Assembly (NCBI GenBank): GCA_017643365.1
Contig: JAEPNO010000019.1
Span: 1-54,404, forward strand
Direction: 5' to 3'
Source: Balneolaceae bacterium
GTDB lineage: Bacteria; Bacteroidota; Rhodothermia; Balneolales; Balneolaceae
DNA: 54,404 nucleotides
Shown here: piece after piece, positions 28,188 through 35,352 of the stretch
Numbering within the stretch: position 1 is the first letter of the stretch
Layout: each line of letters starts with the position of its first letter
The notes under the pieces: model-generated
Databases searched by the model: none
Told to the model about the DNA's origin: nothing
The model's input: the letters and a program-made list of their open reading frames with translations, nothing else
Program-made: the position numbers and the translations under genes

Positions 28188-29105
28188 TTGAAACCCGTTG
28201 ATGTAGCCATTTTAACAGAATCGAGGTATTTGAATCCCAAAGAAGATTCGCAGTATGTGATGAATGTACTTTGGGAGGATAATCTGCTGAAATCAGCCCT
28301 CGAAAAACTGGATTTGAATGTGGTTCGCATCGACTGGGCGGATCCGGATTTCGACTGGAATTCGACCCGTTGTGCCGTTTTTAGAACAACTTGGGATTAT
28401 TTCGACCGATTCCCCGAGTTCGACGCTTGGCTTTCCCGCGTTAAAGATCAAACCATGTTTATTAATCCAATTCCGCAAATACGTTGGAATATGGATAAGA
28501 AATATTTGCGAGATCTGGCCGAAAAAGGAATTCGAACGGTAACCACAAAATTTATCGAGCGGGGCACTACTACTTCGCTGCATGAGCTTTTCCTTGAAAT
28601 GGGCAGTGAAGACGTGGTGCTAAAGCCAACCATTGCGGGAGCGGCACGACATACCTATAAACTTTCTATTGAGAATGTTGACGAGCATGAATCGATCTTC
28701 CGAAAGCTGATTGCCAAAGAAGATATGATGCTGCAACCCTATCAATACAGCATTACAACCAAAGGCGAAATTTCGTTAATGGTGATAGGCGGCGAGTTTA
28801 CACACGCAATTCTAAAGAAAGCTAAATCCGGCGATTTTAGAGTACAAGATGACTTCGGAGGAACGGTTCATCCCTACGATCCGGGCTATTTGGAAATGGA
28901 ATTTGCCGAAAAAGTAGTAAAAGCCTGCGATCCAATACCGGCGTATGCCCGGGTGGATATCATGTGGGATAATTCAGGCGATTTTGTGTTAAGCGAACTT
29001 GAATTAATCGAACCGGAACTATGGTTCCGAGAAGAAATGAGTGCAGCAAAAAAACTTGCGCGTATTATCAATCGACAGATCGACGAAAGCTCAGATTTTT
29101 ATTGA
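28188..29105 (+). CDS. ATP-grasp domain protein (RimK/DcsG-like ligase)
   Basis: The 305-residue protein looks like the ATP-grasp group that includes the cycloserine-synthesis ligase DcsG and RimK-like enzymes, which couple ATP hydrolysis to amide or peptide bond formation. The N-terminal Rossmann-like part (VDVAILTES, VFRTTWDYFDR) is followed by nucleotide-binding segments DVVLKPTIAGAARHTYKL and MLQPYQYSI, the catalytic ARVDIMWDNSGDFVLSELELIEPELWF with acidic metal ligands, and a C-terminal helix. The start is TTG, 12 bp after the helicase stop, so it may share that transcript. A strong terminator follows. The substrate is unknown. Confidence 0.75.
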   Translation: MKPVDVAILTESRYLNPKEDSQYVMNVLWEDNLLKSALEKLDLNVVRIDWADPDFDWNSTRCAVFRTTWDYFDRFPEFDAWLSRVKDQTMFINPIPQIRWNMDKKYLRDLAEKGIRTVTTKFIERGTTTSLHELFLEMGSEDVVLKPTIAGAARHTYKLSIENVDEHESIFRKLIAKEDMMLQPYQYSITTKGEISLMVIGGEFTHAILKKAKSGDFRVQDDFGGTVHPYDPGYLEMEFAEKVVKACDPIPAYARVDIMWDNSGDFVLSELELIEPELWFREEMSAAKKLARIINRQIDESSDFY

Positions 29106-29118
29106 TCCAATAAATTAT

Positions 29119-29158
29119 TTGTAGCAGTAATTCACGAATTACTGCTACAATATTTTTT
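29119..29158 (+). terminator. Rho-independent terminator after the ATP-grasp gene
   Basis: A perfect 14-bp stem, TTGTAGCAGTAATT (29119-29132) and AATTACTGCTACAA (29137-29150), has a CACG loop and is followed by TATTTTTT. It ends transcription of the helicase-ATP-grasp unit and lies between convergent genes, so it may also stop hisI transcripts. Confidence 0.93.
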
Positions 29159-29166
29159 AATGATGC

Positions 29167-29649
29167 TTACAGCTTGGTAGGATTTGGTGCATCACCATAA
29201 ACAAGTTCCGGATCGAATACTTTTTCAGATTCCTCGAATTTCAATTCGCCATCTTTTTCAAAGAACTCATCACCGGTAGGTACACTGCGGTAGAAACAAG
29301 AGCGGTATCCAACGTGGCAGCTGGCACCATTGCCTTGTACTTCAACACGTAACCACACACAATCCTGGTCGTCGTCGATGCGCATTTCCTTCACGATTTG
29401 AGTAAGACCGGAAGTGGCGCCTTTATGCCAAAGTACCTCACGGCTACGGCTGTAATACACGGCCTCGCCCAGCTCAATAGTTTTCTTGAAAGCTTCCACA
29501 TTCATGTAACCATGCATCAGCAATTCTCCGGAAGTAAAATCGGTGGTTACAACGGGAATTAAGCCATTCTCGTCGAATTTAGGAGCCAGATCTTTTTCTT
29601 CTTCAACCTGGTACACAGTTTTTCGTTCTTTAAAAGTAATGTCACTCAT
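29167..29649 (-). CDS. hisI: Phosphoribosyl-AMP cyclohydrolase HisI (monofunctional)
   Basis: HisI opens the adenine ring of phosphoribosyl-AMP in histidine synthesis. The 160-residue protein has the conserved core: [22 protein letters not shown], the [15 protein letters not shown] zinc/Mg region, and the paired ligands in [11 protein letters not shown] and [16 protein letters not shown]. There is no C-terminal HisE pyrophosphohydrolase domain, so it is the monofunctional form. The C-terminal tail from about residue 130 is acidic and variable. It stands alone; no other his gene is nearby, which is common in this phylum. Confidence 0.94.
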   Translation of the reverse strand: MSDITFKERKTVYQVEEEKDLAPKFDENGLIPVVTTDFTSGELLMHGYMNVEAFKKTIELGEAVYYSRSREVLWHKGATSGLTQIVKEMRIDDDQDCVWLRVEVQGNGASCHVGYRSCFYRSVPTGDEFFEKDGELKFEESEKVFDPELVYGDAPNPTKL

Positions 29650-29662
29650 GATTTCTAATTTG

Positions 29663-29725
29663 TCGTTCTGAATGGAATCGAAGAATCTGCACAGTTAGTA
29701 GACTTCGGTTCGCCTCACAAGACGA
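29663..29725. repeat. REP-like imperfect inverted repeat
   Basis: The left arm (29663-29688, TCGTTCTGAATGGAATC then GAAGAATCT) and right arm (29700-29725, AGACTTCGG then TTCGCCTCACAAGACGA) are imperfectly complementary. They resemble the widely dispersed Bacteroidota repeat built on TCATTCTGA...GAAGAATCT. A related half occurs at 154-184. It lies upstream of hisI and downstream of yidD. Confidence 0.6.
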
Positions 29726-29736
29726 TGTTTGTTGTA

Positions 29737-29991
29737 TTATTTCAATTTCTTTTTGGGATTTTCTGGTACGGGATCATATCCGTGGCTTCCCCAGGGATGA
29801 CATCTTCCGATGCGTTTCAATCCCATCCAAAATCCTTTCAATGCTCCCCATTCGTTCACAGCTTCAATCATATATTGCGAACAGGTGGGGGAATACCTAC
29901 ACGATTTACCCAGCCAAGGCGAAATGGCCAGCTGGTAAAATCGAACAATGCCCACGATCAACCAACGAAATATGTTGTTGATGAGCTTCAT
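29737..29991 (-). CDS. yidD: Membrane protein insertion efficiency factor YidD
   Basis: YidD is a small membrane-associated protein that helps YidC insert proteins into the inner membrane. The 84-residue product has the complete signature: an N-terminal amphipathic helix ([20 protein letters not shown]), then [14 protein letters not shown] with paired cysteines, [19 protein letters not shown], and GYDPVP. Its ATG shares one base with the cysS stop (TAATG), so it is coupled to cysS. yidC is not in the window. Confidence 0.96.
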   Translation of the reverse strand: MKLINNIFRWLIVGIVRFYQLAISPWLGKSCRYSPTCSQYMIEAVNEWGALKGFWMGLKRIGRCHPWGSHGYDPVPENPKKKLK

Positions 29992-31442
29992 TAATCCAAG
30001 TCATAGGTAGTACCGTCTTTTCCATCTTTCAACTGTACACCCAAAGCTTTCAAATCATCTCTGATTTTATCAGAAAGCGCAAAATCTTTATTCGATCGGG
30101 CATCCTTTCTGATTTCGATCAATAACTCAACTAAACCGCCGGTCAAATTAGAATCGCCGCCCGAGTTTGTTGGCCAGATCCCAAGTACCTCATCAACAAC
30201 CTTTTTGAAGGCGCTTTTAACTTCTTCGATATTGGCCGGAACTGATCCTTTTGTGATTTGCTTTCGAATTTCTTTTCCGTGCTCGAACACCACTGCAATG
30301 CCTTGGGCCGAGTTGAAATCGTCGTTCATCACCGCTTCAAAATCATTGATGAAGTTATCGATAGGGTAGGCTTCGCCTTTTCCTGCCGTACTTTTTTCGA
30401 TGGCGCTAACGATTGAATGCAAATTCTTTAAACCGGTTTCAGCGGCTTCCAGCGCATCCTCAGAAAAATCGGTGGTACTGCGGTAATGACTTTGCAACAA
30501 GAAAAAACGAATAACTTCCGGGCTCCAGGCGCGGGTTAATAATTTGTGATCCCCCGTAAAAAACTCGTGAAGATTAATGGCGTTCCCCAACGATTTACCC
30601 ATTTTTTGGCCTTCGAGGGTAACCATGTTGTTGTGCATCCAATATTTCACAAACTGGGCGTCGTGGGCGCATTCTGATTGTGCAATTTCACATTCGTGAT
30701 GCGGAAACTGATTCTCTAATCCACCGCCGTGAATATCAAAACTTTGGCCAAGATATTTGGTGCTCATTGCCGAGCATTCGATGTGCCAGCCCGGGTAACC
30801 AACGCCCCAAGGCGAATCCCACTTCATCAAGTGCTCGTCATCCGCTTTTTTCCAGAGGGCGAAATCTGCAGCATTTTTCTTATCACTTGCCACATCCACT
30901 CGAGTACCGGATTCGGCTTCTTCTAAATTTCGTCCGCTTAATTTGCCGTAGTTTGGATCAGAGGCTACATCAAAATACACATTGCCATCGGCGTTGTAGG
31001 CATGACCCCGTTCGATTAACGTCTTTATCATCGCGATTTGCTCAGGAATATGTCCGGTTGCACGAGGAGCGATGTCGGGGCGAAGCACATTCAGTGCATC
31101 CATATCGCGGAAATAAGTAAAGGTATATTGCTCGGCTACCTGCATCGGATCAATTTGTTCGATGCGGGCTTTTTTAGCCATTTTATCCTCGCCTTCGTCG
31201 CCATCGCCCACTAGATGACCTACATCAGTGATATTTTGAACATACTTCACTTTGTACTCGAGGTAGCGCAAATAACGAAGCACCACATCAAACGAAACAT
31301 AGCTTTTGGCATGGCCAAGATGCGCATCGCCATATACGGTTGGGCCACATACATACATCCCCACAAAAGGCGGATTTAGCGGCTCGAAGCGTTCTTTTTT
31401 GCGAGTAAGCGTGTTGTAAATGTGAAGTTCTTTTTCAGCCAA
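29991..31442 (-). CDS. cysS: Cysteinyl-tRNA synthetase
   Basis: CysRS charges tRNA-Cys and is essential. The start is placed at the TTG at 31442, 7 bp after the folE stop, giving 483 residues that begin (M)[11 protein letters not shown]. The longer in-frame reading to 31646 overlaps folE and has no similarity. Class I landmarks are present: [15 protein letters not shown] (HIGH equivalent with the first zinc cysteine), the [20 protein letters not shown] and [10 protein letters not shown] zinc and active-site regions, and KMGKSLGN (KMSKS equivalent). The DALR-like C-terminal anticodon domain is complete. It lies in the folE-cysS-yidD operon. Confidence 0.95.
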   Translation of the reverse strand: MAEKELHIYNTLTRKKERFEPLNPPFVGMYVCGPTVYGDAHLGHAKSYVSFDVVLRYLRYLEYKVKYVQNITDVGHLVGDGDEGEDKMAKKARIEQIDPMQVAEQYTFTYFRDMDALNVLRPDIAPRATGHIPEQIAMIKTLIERGHAYNADGNVYFDVASDPNYGKLSGRNLEEAESGTRVDVASDKKNAADFALWKKADDEHLMKWDSPWGVGYPGWHIECSAMSTKYLGQSFDIHGGGLENQFPHHECEIAQSECAHDAQFVKYWMHNNMVTLEGQKMGKSLGNAINLHEFFTGDHKLLTRAWSPEVIRFFLLQSHYRSTTDFSEDALEAAETGLKNLHSIVSAIEKSTAGKGEAYPIDNFINDFEAVMNDDFNSAQGIAVVFEHGKEIRKQITKGSVPANIEEVKSAFKKVVDEVLGIWPTNSGGDSNLTGGLVELLIEIRKDARSNKDFALSDKIRDDLKALGVQLKDGKDGTTYDLD

Positions 31443-31449
31443 AACGATG

Positions 31450-32136
31450 TTATAGCTCAGTATTGGTTTTAATGAAATCGATGAATTTCTGCTGTACGTC
31501 TTTTTGTTTGAACGCACCACGGAACTCAGAGGTGATCGTACTACTGCTCTGATCTTTAATTCCGCGAGTTGAAACACAAAGGTGTTTACTGTCGATGAAT
31601 ACGGCAACATCGTCGGTTTCCATGGCTTCGGCCAAAGCATCAGCAATTTGAAGCGTCAGGCGTTCTTGAACTTGTGGTCGGCGTGAGAAATAATCAACCA
31701 ATCGGTTAATTTTAGACAAGCCAATCACTTTGCCTTTCGAAATATAGGCAACGTGAGCTTTTCCGATAAAAGGAAGAAAGTGATGCTCGCAAAACGAAGT
31801 AACCTGAATGTTCTTTTCGATCACCATATCGCTGTAATCGTAGCCATTGCTGAAAGTACGCGCTTCCGGACGATTAACGGGATTCAAACCGTTGAAAATT
31901 TCTTTAACATACATTTTCGCAACGCGTTGAGGGGTTCCTCTCAAGCTGTCGTCGGTTAAATCAAGGCCAAGTGTTTCCATGATTTTTGTAAAATGCTCTC
32001 TGATAATGTCGATTTTTTCATTATCACTTAGGTCGAAGGCGTCGTCTCTTAACGGTGTAAGTTCAGAAGTTCCGATGTGTGCATCGCCAAGATCTTCGAT
32101 GATCTCTAATTGTTCTACGTCTGATTTGTTATTCAA
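31450..32136 (-). CDS. folE: GTP cyclohydrolase I FolE
   Basis: FolE converts GTP to dihydroneopterin triphosphate, the first step of folate and pterin synthesis. The 228-residue protein has an acidic N-terminal extension (1-38), then LRGTPQRVAKMY, the zinc-binding FCEHHFLPFIGKAHVAYI, SKINRLVDYFSRRPQVQERLT, and HLCVSTRGIKDQSS with the second cysteine. cysS and yidD follow closely. The 349-bp gap to the divergent rhodopsin gene contains the shared palindrome. Pterins serve as light-harvesting cofactors of photolyases and cryptochromes, so a light link to the rhodopsin is conceivable but unproven. Confidence 0.96.
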   Translation of the reverse strand: MNNKSDVEQLEIIEDLGDAHIGTSELTPLRDDAFDLSDNEKIDIIREHFTKIMETLGLDLTDDSLRGTPQRVAKMYVKEIFNGLNPVNRPEARTFSNGYDYSDMVIEKNIQVTSFCEHHFLPFIGKAHVAYISKGKVIGLSKINRLVDYFSRRPQVQERLTLQIADALAEAMETDDVAVFIDSKHLCVSTRGIKDQSSSTITSEFRGAFKQKDVQQKFIDFIKTNTEL

Positions 32137-32485
32137 TGTGCTTGAAGGATTTAAATGATTGCTTACCTCTTACGGAGCATTTAAAACAGAACCCTAAAAA
32201 TAAGAGTTCCTGAATTGAATTGCATGGAATTCATTTGGCTTCTTTATCAAGAATAAGGCTCTTTTTTTTACAATTTTAGTTTATGGAACTCCGATTTTAG
32301 GTTTGAATTTTCAAAATAAATTGAAAATTGAATCGGATTTAGTTTGCTGTCTCCCAATATCTTATCTGATTATTTGTTGGTACAAGTATCAATAAATTAA
32401 CGATTTAATTAAAATTTGGGAACTAGAAGATGTAAGTAAATAGTTAGGTACTCGACTAAAACATTCAATCAAATGAGACCTACTT
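32137..32485. promoter_or_regulatory. Divergent promoter region between folE and the rhodopsin gene
   Basis: This 349-bp AT-rich region must hold the promoters of folE (minus) and the rhodopsin (plus). Its clearest structure is the palindrome at 32306-32329, flanked by an outer CCGATT/AATCGG pair. No standard Bacteroidota -33/-7 pair (TTTG, TAnnTTTG) could be assigned convincingly. No coding frame of note was seen. Confidence 0.55.
32306..32329. promoter_or_regulatory. Palindromic candidate operator between folE and rhodopsin (copy 2 of 2)
   Basis: AATTTTCAA (32306-32314), spacer AATAAA and TTGAAAATT (32321-32329) form a perfect 9-bp inverted repeat. The copy at 8775-8798 upstream of menF differs at only three of 24 positions. 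An outer pair, CCGATT (about 32291-32296) and AATCGG (32331-32336), extends the symmetry here. It is 157 bp before the rhodopsin start and 170 bp before the folE start, so it could serve either gene. Confidence 0.5.
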
Positions 32486-33196
32486 ATGAATTTACAATTG
32501 CTATTCGCTTCACAAATTGAAGCTGGAGATGTAGTTGGGTTTACCTTCTTCATCGGCACCATGGCTATGCTGGCAGCGACCGTATTCTTTTTTGCGGAGC
32601 GTCAAAATGTACCGGAAAAGTGGAGATTATCACTTACTGTTTCCGGCCTTATAACTGGTATTGCTGCATTGCATTATTACTATATGCGCGATTACTACTT
32701 AACACTGGGTTCTAGCCCAACTGAATTTCGATACATTGACTGGGTATTAACCGTACCATTAATGTGTGTGGAGTTTTATTTGTTAACTCGTCCATATGGC
32801 GCAAAAGGAAAAACACTCTTCGCTTTAATAGTGGCATCGGTAGGGATGCTGGTTACCGGTTATATTGGTGAAGCGATTCAACCAGAATCGACCATACTAT
32901 GGGGAACCATTTCTACAGTATTCTACCTTTATATCGTGTATGAAGTATTTGCAGGAAGTATTGCTAAACTTGCGAAAGGATCGAATAATCCTGCACTAAA
33001 TCAGGCGATGTTTCTACTAAAAATCTTTATCACTTTAGGCTGGTCGGTATATCCAATTGGGTATATGACGATGGAAGGTAATTTGCTTGCCGGACTCGGT
33101 AACATAGATGTGATATATAATATAGCAGATGCGATCAACAAGATCGGTTTTGGATTAGTTATCTACTATGTTGCAACGTCTGAGAGTTCAAAATAG
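32486..33196 (+). CDS. Light-driven proton-pumping rhodopsin (proteorhodopsin/xanthorhodopsin type)
   Basis: A seven-helix retinal protein of 236 residues that pumps protons outward in light. Lys219 in helix G (NIADAINKIGFG) is the retinal Schiff-base lysine. Helix C reads RYIDWVLTVPLMCVEF, giving the DTE triad (Asp85 acceptor, Thr89, Glu96 donor) of proton pumps, not the NDQ of sodium pumps. Met93 at the spectral-tuning site suggests green absorption. His63 in helix B matches the conserved counter-ion partner. Gly140 (in ILWGTIST) occupies the place of bacteriorhodopsin Trp138, the opening used by carotenoid-antenna rhodopsins. A terminator follows. The convergent blh would supply retinal but is interrupted. 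Confidence 0.96.
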   Translation: MNLQLLFASQIEAGDVVGFTFFIGTMAMLAATVFFFAERQNVPEKWRLSLTVSGLITGIAALHYYYMRDYYLTLGSSPTEFRYIDWVLTVPLMCVEFYLLTRPYGAKGKTLFALIVASVGMLVTGYIGEAIQPESTILWGTISTVFYLYIVYEVFAGSIAKLAKGSNNPALNQAMFLLKIFITLGWSVYPIGYMTMEGNLLAGLGNIDVIYNIADAINKIGFGLVIYYVATSESSK

Positions 33197-33221
33197 ACGA
33201 AAAGAAAGCTAAACAATATAG

Positions 33222-33254
33222 AAGGCAATGGGTTAACACCTGTTGCCTTTTTTT
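33222..33254 (+). terminator. Rho-independent terminator of the rhodopsin gene
   Basis: AAGGCAA (33222-33228) pairs with TTGCCTT (33243-33249), with an inner GGT/ACC pair in the loop and a seven-T run at 33248-33254. It ends the monocistronic rhodopsin transcript before the convergent blh. Confidence 0.88.
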
Positions 33255-33281
33255 ATGGTTTTAGTTCGGATTACCAAAAAA

Positions 33282-34208
33282 TTACTTTTTATCCCACCAT
33301 GAATAAAGCTTCTCCACAACTAACATATGTGGCAAAGTGAGTACCGCAATAACTACAAATAATAGAGAAACAAGTAGTTCCTCATTCCCATAGGCATTAA
33401 GTAGATTGTAAACGAATAGAAGTCCTAGATAAGAAAGTAAGCTAAACACAAAGGATTCTTTAAAAAACCATCCAAAACTAACGGCATGTTCTTTTGATCG
33501 AAGATACCGCAACATCACTAAGGCGTGATTAAAAGAATGCCATAAACCAAAATAAATGGCAAAAGCCCAAACTAGATTACTATAAACAAAAAGCAGTGGT
33601 ACGATGAGTGCATCCACAAAAAATGTGAGTTTCTAGGTGATTTTTGAAGGATTTGTAATCAAAACGATGAGATAAACGGCGGGATAGATTCCTGCAATAA
33701 TCCACTTTAAAACGGTGGGATCGTACGATTGAGATATGATATCATAAATTGAAATATCGGTTATAGCCGCAATTACTGCCGAAGAGTAGGCTAAATCTCC
33801 AAAAACAATGAGCCCGACAACAGTAATTCCTCTACTAATATGAATCGCCCATTTGGACCAACCACTTATTGAAAATCGCTCTGCATCAGCTTGCCCAAAG
33901 TGATACAAAGTGATGAGTAGAAAAAACATGAAACTGAAAAATGGGAAGAAGATCCAAAGCAATGCATACAACGCAATTGCTGATAAATACCATCCGTAAA
34001 ACCATTTGTTTAACGAATATGGATTCCAGCCTTCCAGGTTTCCATCAATATGATGATCCAGAGCGCCGTGCGGCATCCCGATGAATAAAATTACAAGTGC
34101 CAGAATTATATAGCGCGAACTTTCGGCAAATTGTGGGGCTAATTGATTAAGCAAAATAACAGCTACTGCTACAGCTGTTTGTATCCAAATACGCTTTGGT
34201 ATGCTCAT
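33282..34208 (-). pseudogene. blh: Brp/Blh-family beta-carotene 15,15'-dioxygenase interrupted by one in-frame TAG
   Basis: Blh cleaves beta-carotene into two retinals, the chromophore of the neighbouring rhodopsin. Read through, the gene encodes 308 positions with the whole family pattern: GMPHGALDHH (His47), TLYHFGQAD (His103), LWHSFNHALVMLRYLR (His224, His228) and LPHMLVVEKLY at the end, all in a multi-helix membrane protein. A single TAG at 33633-33635 (codon 192) splits it into 191 residues and a 111-residue tail that could restart at GTG 33617. The reading frame is unchanged, so this is a nonsense codon, not a frameshift. The four histidines match the iron ligands known in marine Blh, and two lie after the stop. 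A dead gene, readthrough, split subunits or a sequencing error are all possible. Confidence 0.88.
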
Positions 34209-34546
34209 TTTAATTTATTGATGAATAATTATCAACAGAACCATCCAATCTTCAAAATCATTTATTCAGCAGTATTTTATTTAAGTAACATCCTCTTTTT
34301 GGTTTCGATTACCGATCCGCCACTTCGCAATTGATAGAAATAACCCCCACTTGATAAACCGGTAGCATCAAATGTTGCAGAATACAATCCTGCGGTATGT
34401 TTTTGGATTTATCGTCGAATATCAGATTGTTTTTATTTGCGTTTACGTTTTAAACTTCATTTCAACATTAATAACTTCTAAAATTGAGGTTTCAGTTGGG
34501 GTTCGTACTGTCATAAAGTATCTTTAGCGAGGTAAAAAATTGAGTT
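34209..34546. other. Intergenic region upstream of blh holding a decayed T9SS domain
   Basis: Between the divergent blh and hydrolase genes there is no intact gene. On the minus strand, 34277-34408 encodes a recognisable T9SS sorting-domain remnant (separate entry). The rest is AT-rich and shows nothing else recognisable. Upstream of the remnant, in-frame stops show that the parent gene has been lost. Confidence 0.6.
34277..34408 (-). pseudogene. Remnant of a type A T9SS C-terminal sorting domain
   Basis: The 43 codons before TAA at 34277 read TAGLYSATFDATGLSSG, then GYFYQLRSGG and ETKKRMLLK. This is a near-textbook T9SS type A sorting signal, whose consensus is G.Y...FDA..L.SGVYFY.L......TKKM.L.K. 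The frame closes with a stop (34409-34411) just upstream and has no usable start, so only the tail of a former secreted protein survives. The upstream part that would normally carry the cargo is absent or frame-shifted. Confidence 0.75.
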
Positions 34547-35350
34547 ATGAAAAAAGGAATTTTATCAACGGTTGTTTTGATTGGTGTGCTGTATATGGGG
34601 ATTTGCACGTACTTTTACTTCATTCAGAATGCTATTTTGTTTAACCCTTCTACGTTAGACGAAAACCACGAATTTAATTATGCGTTCAAATTCGAAGAGC
34701 GCTGGTTTGAAATTGGTGATGAGGCCCGGATCCATGCGATTCATGCTAAAGCGGATTCAAGCAAAGGACTTGTGGTATTCTTTCATGGAAATGGAGGCAA
34801 TGCCCAAACGAGTCCGGCAAAGTTTGAGCTCTTTTTAAATAACGGCTACGACGTGCTTTATCCGGATTACAGAAGTTATGGTCTAACGGAAGGCGAGCTT
34901 TGGAATGAAGACGATTTGGTAGGCGATATGAAAGTAGTGTATCGCGAAATTTCGAAAGAATATGCCGAAGATGACATTGTTATTCTTGGTTACTCGCTAG
35001 GTTCAGGCGTTGCCGCGCAAGTGGCAGCAGAGAATAATCCCAGAGAACTTATACTCTGGACACCTTATTATAGCGTGGTTGATATGAAAGATGCTCAATA
35101 TTGGTTTTTACCGGATTTTCTGGTCCGATATCCACTGCGTACAGATTTGGCTTTGCCAAGGATTGAAGAGCCTATCACCATTTTTTATGCAGCAGAAGAT
35201 GAGCTACTTCCGGTAGAGCGAGCCATTAAATTAAATAAGTTTTTAGATGGCAATGATGAATTCATCATGCTCGAGGGGCAGGGGCATAATTGGGTGTTTG
35301 ATAATGAACAATTAAAGGCCAAAATGGCTGAAATTTTAGCGGAGGAATAG
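34547..35350 (+). CDS. Membrane-anchored alpha/beta hydrolase (BEM46-like)
   Basis: A 267-residue alpha/beta hydrolase with an N-terminal membrane anchor or signal helix (ILSTVVLIGVLYMGICTYFYF) and a catalytic domain facing the periplasm. Landmarks are VVFFHGNGGNAQT (oxyanion loop), YPDYRSYGLTEG, the nucleophile elbow GYSLGSG, the Asp segment AAEDELLP, and GQGHNW carrying the catalytic His. The order is as in BEM46/Abhd13-like serine hydrolases of unknown substrate. rmuC starts 2 bp after its stop, so the two are co-transcribed. Confidence 0.82.
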   Translation: MKKGILSTVVLIGVLYMGICTYFYFIQNAILFNPSTLDENHEFNYAFKFEERWFEIGDEARIHAIHAKADSSKGLVVFFHGNGGNAQTSPAKFELFLNNGYDVLYPDYRSYGLTEGELWNEDDLVGDMKVVYREISKEYAEDDIVILGYSLGSGVAAQVAAENNPRELILWTPYYSVVDMKDAQYWFLPDFLVRYPLRTDLALPRIEEPITIFYAAEDELLPVERAIKLNKFLDGNDEFIMLEGQGHNWVFDNEQLKAKMAEILAEE

Positions 35351-35352
35351 CA

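Noticed and set aside
29991-31646. Long N-terminal extension of cysS reaching back to 31646
   Set aside because: It overlaps folE and has no similarity to CysRS; the TTG at 31442 gives the typical start of the family.
33630-33640. Amber recoding (for example pyrrolysine or a reassigned TAG) to explain the blh stop
   Set aside because: TAG is used as a normal final stop by menB and by the rhodopsin gene in this window, and no suppressor tRNA was seen. General recoding is not supported, though rare readthrough cannot be excluded.
33600-33660. Frameshift in blh
   Set aside because: The two parts are in the same frame (the GTG at 33617 is 197 codons from the start at 34208), so the break is a single stop codon.
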